From Chloroflexi bacterium UBA6077 (GTDB lineage: Bacteria > Chloroflexota > UBA6077), in NCBI GenBank assembly GCA_002436065.1, contig DIXP01000039.1:20085-84084 (forward strand): a stretch of 64,000 bases of DNA. The letters run 5' to 3'. Numbering within the stretch: the first letter of the stretch is position 1; every line of letters begins with the position of its first letter. Made by a program: the position numbers and the translations under genes. Under the pieces are notes generated by a model that worked only from the letters and a program-made list of their open reading frames with translations, made no database searches and had not been told where the DNA came from. Below, one piece after another: positions 61,384 through 64,000 of the stretch.

Positions 61384-63918
61384 CTATCGCAGTTTGCGCA
61401 GTTCGAATGGCAAGGTTGATATGGCTGCCACCACCAGGGCTTGCAGCCATTGCACTGTGGTGGGTGGGGCCAACTGGGCGGCGGCGGACAGGATTGGGAG
61501 ATAGATCATCAATCCCAGGCTGGCTAGCGTCCCTATCAATGCCGGCAGCAGCATCGCATTATCGAGCAGGCTTCGGTGCCAGATGGGCTGCTCCGGAGAC
61601 CTCGTTTGGAGCACCAGAATGGTCTGGGCAATCACCAGCACCGCAATACCAGCTGCCCGCGATTGATTGATGTCGCTGCCTGCCGCGAGGGATGCTATGT
61701 AGATGCCGACTACACCCAGCAGAATCGCCGCGCCCCGCCCTGTGACTAGCAGTGCCATGGGCAGGGAGACGATCGGATCTCGTGGGTTGCGTGGACCCCT
61801 GCGCATCAGGTCGGCGGGGGGAGGGTCTGACTCGAAGACCAGGGCAGCGGTAGGGTGTATGATCATCTCCAGCCACACGAGATGTATTGGCAGCAGCAGC
61901 AGAGGGGCCCCTATGAGTGGGATCACGATGGCCGTCAGCACGATCGGTATGTGGAATGTGATCAGGTAGAGAAAGGCACGCTGCAGCGAATTGAATATGT
62001 GCCTGCCCTGGCGAACAGCCTCTACGATCGTGCCGAAGTTGTCGTCCAACAGCACCATTGTCGCGGCCTCTCTGGCCACCTCGGTCCCTCGCTGTCCCAT
62101 CGCCACTCCGATGTCGGCTGCCCTCAAGGCAGGAGCGTCGTTGATGCCATCACCGGTCATAGCCACTACTTGGCCTCTCGCCTTCAGGCCCTGGACGATC
62201 CGGTACTTCTGCGCGGGCAGCACTCGGGCAAAAATGGCCGTTCTCTCAAGTGCCCCCGCCAGGGCAGAGTCATCCAGTCGCTCGACCTCCGGTCCGGTCA
62301 GCAGCTCCCCGTCGTTGTGGCGAATGCCGGTCGCCTCCGCAATCGCATGAGCCGTTAGGGGATGGTCGCCGGTGATCATCATCACCCGTATCCCTGCGGA
62401 CTGGCATTCGGCTATAGCCTCTCTGACGCCCTCGCGCAGTGGGTCCGCGAAGCCGATCAAGCCAACCACCTTCATTCCGGCCTCGTCGGCCCATCGCTCG
62501 CCCGTGGATCGGCGCAACCCCTTCTCTGCCACGGCGATCACTCGCATTCCTTGGTCCGCCATCTCCCTGTTAGCTCTCAGGAGGGCATCTCGCTCCTGTG
62601 CCATCGGCATGGACAGATCGAGCAACCCCTCCAGAGAGCCCTTGGAGGAGGCGCGGATCCCTCCGTCCGCTGCCTTCCACACATGGGTAACGTGCTTCCG
62701 CTCTGGGTCGAATGGGTAGTCTTGCTCCATAGTCCACTGAGCGTACAGCTTGGATGGGTCAATTCCCCCGCGCACGGCTAGGTTGGCGATGGACTGATCC
62801 AGAGGGTCGAAAGGCTGGGGTTCAGAGGCCAGCAGGGCGTCTTCCAGCAGCCTGGAGTAGGAGGCAACCTTGGTGTCGCACTGTCCCAACTGGAGCTTGC
62901 CTTCCGCGAACAGTCCTTGTACCTCCAGCCGCCCCTGTGTCAGAGTACCAGTCTTATCCGTGCATATCACTGTGGTGCTGCCCAGGGTCTCCACGCCGGC
63001 GAGTCTGCGCACCAGGGTGTTGCGGCGAGCCATCTGCCACGCGCCCATCGTCAAATAGATGGCATAGACGATTGAGAACTCTTCGGGAATGGCGGCGATG
63101 GCGAGGCTGATTCCAGCCAGGAGTGCTTCTGTTAAACCGGCGCCGCGAGCCAATTCCAGTCCGGCAACCCCCAGAGATGCCGCCACAGCAACGATTCCCA
63201 GGTTCCGCACCAGGGTCCCGATGGTGCGCTGGATCGGGGTAAGCTGGATGTCGGTGCCCGCTACCAGAGTCCCGATCCGGCCGTACTCGGTTTGACTCCC
63301 GGTGATTGTGACTATCACTGTAGCCCTGCCAGAGAGCACGATCGTCCCGGCGAACACTCTGGACTCGGGCTCTGCCGCGGCGGGGTGGCTTGCGGTGGCC
63401 TTTGTGACGGGCAGCGACTCGCCCGTCAAGGCGGACTCATCCACCTGGAAGACCGACTCCGACTGGACTGTCCCATCGGCTGGGACTAGATCACCCTCCT
63501 TGAGCAGGATCACGTCGCCCGGAACAATCTCCTCGCTCGGAATGTTCATCTCCTGGCGGTCTCGTCGAACGATGGTCCTCGGTGCTGTCAACGACCGGAG
63601 CCGTTCCAGGGCCTGCTCCGCTCTTATCTCCAGCACGGCGTCCACAACGATCACCGGGACGACTGCTGCCAGCATTATCACCCCGTCGCTGACATCCCCA
63701 AGCGCGATGAAGACCGCCCCTGCCGCCATCAGAATGAGCACCATAGGGTCACGAAAGGGCTGGAGGAACCTTGTCCAAGAAGCCCTGCGCTGCTCCGGAG
63801 TCAGCAGATTGGGTCCGTAGCGGGTCAGACGGGATGCTGCCTCCTCAGAGCTGAGACCCTGAGAAGGGTCGACGTTGAATCCTTCAACTCCCCTTTGAGA
63901 GGGTAGCGGTTGTGCCAA
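61384..63918 (-). CDS. P-type cation-transporting ATPase (P2-like)
   Basis: An 844-residue pump. Order: N-terminal cation-ATPase domain, actuator with LTGES (residues 164-168), M4 with IPEEFSIVY (277-285), phosphorylation site DKTGTLT (Asp321), nucleotide domain, MTGDGINDAPAL, and a C-terminal six-helix domain. The M4 motif is PEEF rather than PEGLP of SERCA-type calcium pumps, so the ion is uncertain. TTG at 63918 has AGAGGAGA upstream and gives a normal N-terminus. The last 82 bases of the window hold no gene. Confidence 0.9.
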   Translation of the reverse strand: MAQPLPSQRGVEGFNVDPSQGLSSEEAASRLTRYGPNLLTPEQRRASWTRFLQPFRDPMVLILMAAGAVFIALGDVSDGVIMLAAVVPVIVVDAVLEIRAEQALERLRSLTAPRTIVRRDRQEMNIPSEEIVPGDVILLKEGDLVPADGTVQSESVFQVDESALTGESLPVTKATASHPAAAEPESRVFAGTIVLSGRATVIVTITGSQTEYGRIGTLVAGTDIQLTPIQRTIGTLVRNLGIVAVAASLGVAGLELARGAGLTEALLAGISLAIAAIPEEFSIVYAIYLTMGAWQMARRNTLVRRLAGVETLGSTTVICTDKTGTLTQGRLEVQGLFAEGKLQLGQCDTKVASYSRLLEDALLASEPQPFDPLDQSIANLAVRGGIDPSKLYAQWTMEQDYPFDPERKHVTHVWKAADGGIRASSKGSLEGLLDLSMPMAQERDALLRANREMADQGMRVIAVAEKGLRRSTGERWADEAGMKVVGLIGFADPLREGVREAIAECQSAGIRVMMITGDHPLTAHAIAEATGIRHNDGELLTGPEVERLDDSALAGALERTAIFARVLPAQKYRIVQGLKARGQVVAMTGDGINDAPALRAADIGVAMGQRGTEVAREAATMVLLDDNFGTIVEAVRQGRHIFNSLQRAFLYLITFHIPIVLTAIVIPLIGAPLLLLPIHLVWLEMIIHPTAALVFESDPPPADLMRRGPRNPRDPIVSLPMALLVTGRGAAILLGVVGIYIASLAAGSDINQSRAAGIAVLVIAQTILVLQTRSPEQPIWHRSLLDNAMLLPALIGTLASLGLMIYLPILSAAAQLAPPTTVQWLQALVVAAISTLPFELRKLR

Positions 63919-64000
63919 GTGACATCTCCTCTGCTCGGTCGTCGCAGGGCTTCAGGTGTCGAAGGCAAGGCACATACCAAGGAAAGGAAGGCATCTGTTA

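Overview
This is a GC-rich bacterial chromosome segment with compact, partly overlapping operons. Gene content suggests a Chloroflexota bacterium, perhaps Dehalococcoidia-like. The pointers are Ala/Pro/Thr-rich lipoprotein linkers after a lipobox, an hspR-controlled dnaJ/clpB operon, a bacterial NrpR-like regulator, several tripartite tricarboxylate transporter (TTT) parts, and a dissimilatory sulfite reductase locus. The phylum is inferred from gene content, not from a marker-gene tree. No rRNA, tRNA, CRISPR array or intact insertion sequence was seen.

Layout. 1-1.5 kb: the end of a secreted protein with tandem carbohydrate-binding-like domains, then a DUF2085 membrane protein. 1.5-6.4 kb: heat shock (dnaJ-hspR-clpB on the minus strand, hsp20 on the plus strand), with a consensus promoter overlapped by a HAIR-like operator. 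6.5-11.6 kb: a sulfur-amino-acid block (NIL protein, MoaD/ThiS-like carrier, homocysteine methyltransferase, MoeB/ThiF E1, Rrf2 regulator, JAMM protease, cysteine synthase). It looks like protein-thiocarboxylate-dependent synthesis of homocysteine and/or cysteine. 11.6-17.4 kb: mnmA, larE, a C_GCAxxG_C_C protein with an in-frame UGA that is probably selenocysteine, queG and an M20 peptidase. Palindromic MITE-like repeats lie between genes here. 17.4-24.5 kb: an NrpR-like regulator, two hot-dog dehydratases, a class III CoA-transferase and a complete TctCBA carboxylate transporter. 24.5-26.6 kb: fusA.

27-41.4 kb is the core of the window. A two-component system precedes a reductive-type sulfite reduction locus, dsrA-dsrB-dsrD-rsbRD-dsrMKJOP-dsrC-ferredoxin. 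A convergent operon encodes a second DsrK/HdrD-TmcB-like and NarI/DsrM-TmcC-like membrane module. DsrAB reduces sulfite, DsrC carries the sulfur as a trisulfide, and DsrMKJOP passes electrons from the quinone pool. The second module may add another menaquinone or thiol/disulfide entry point. sat, aprAB and qmo are not in the window, so use of sulfate cannot be judged.

41.6-46 kb: CoA and pterin biosynthesis (coaX, coaBC, panC, folE, folK). 46-50.4 kb: an operon for an unidentified carboxylate (TctC-like binding protein, ThDP enzyme, M24 peptidase), plus a decayed transposase. 50.8-58.4 kb: two tandem short-chain fatty acid transporters under a divergent IclR regulator with matching operators, then a split biotin-dependent carboxylase (biotin carrier, carboxyltransferase, convergent biotin carboxylase). 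58.6-64 kb: mnmE, a PRC-barrel protein and a P-type cation ATPase.
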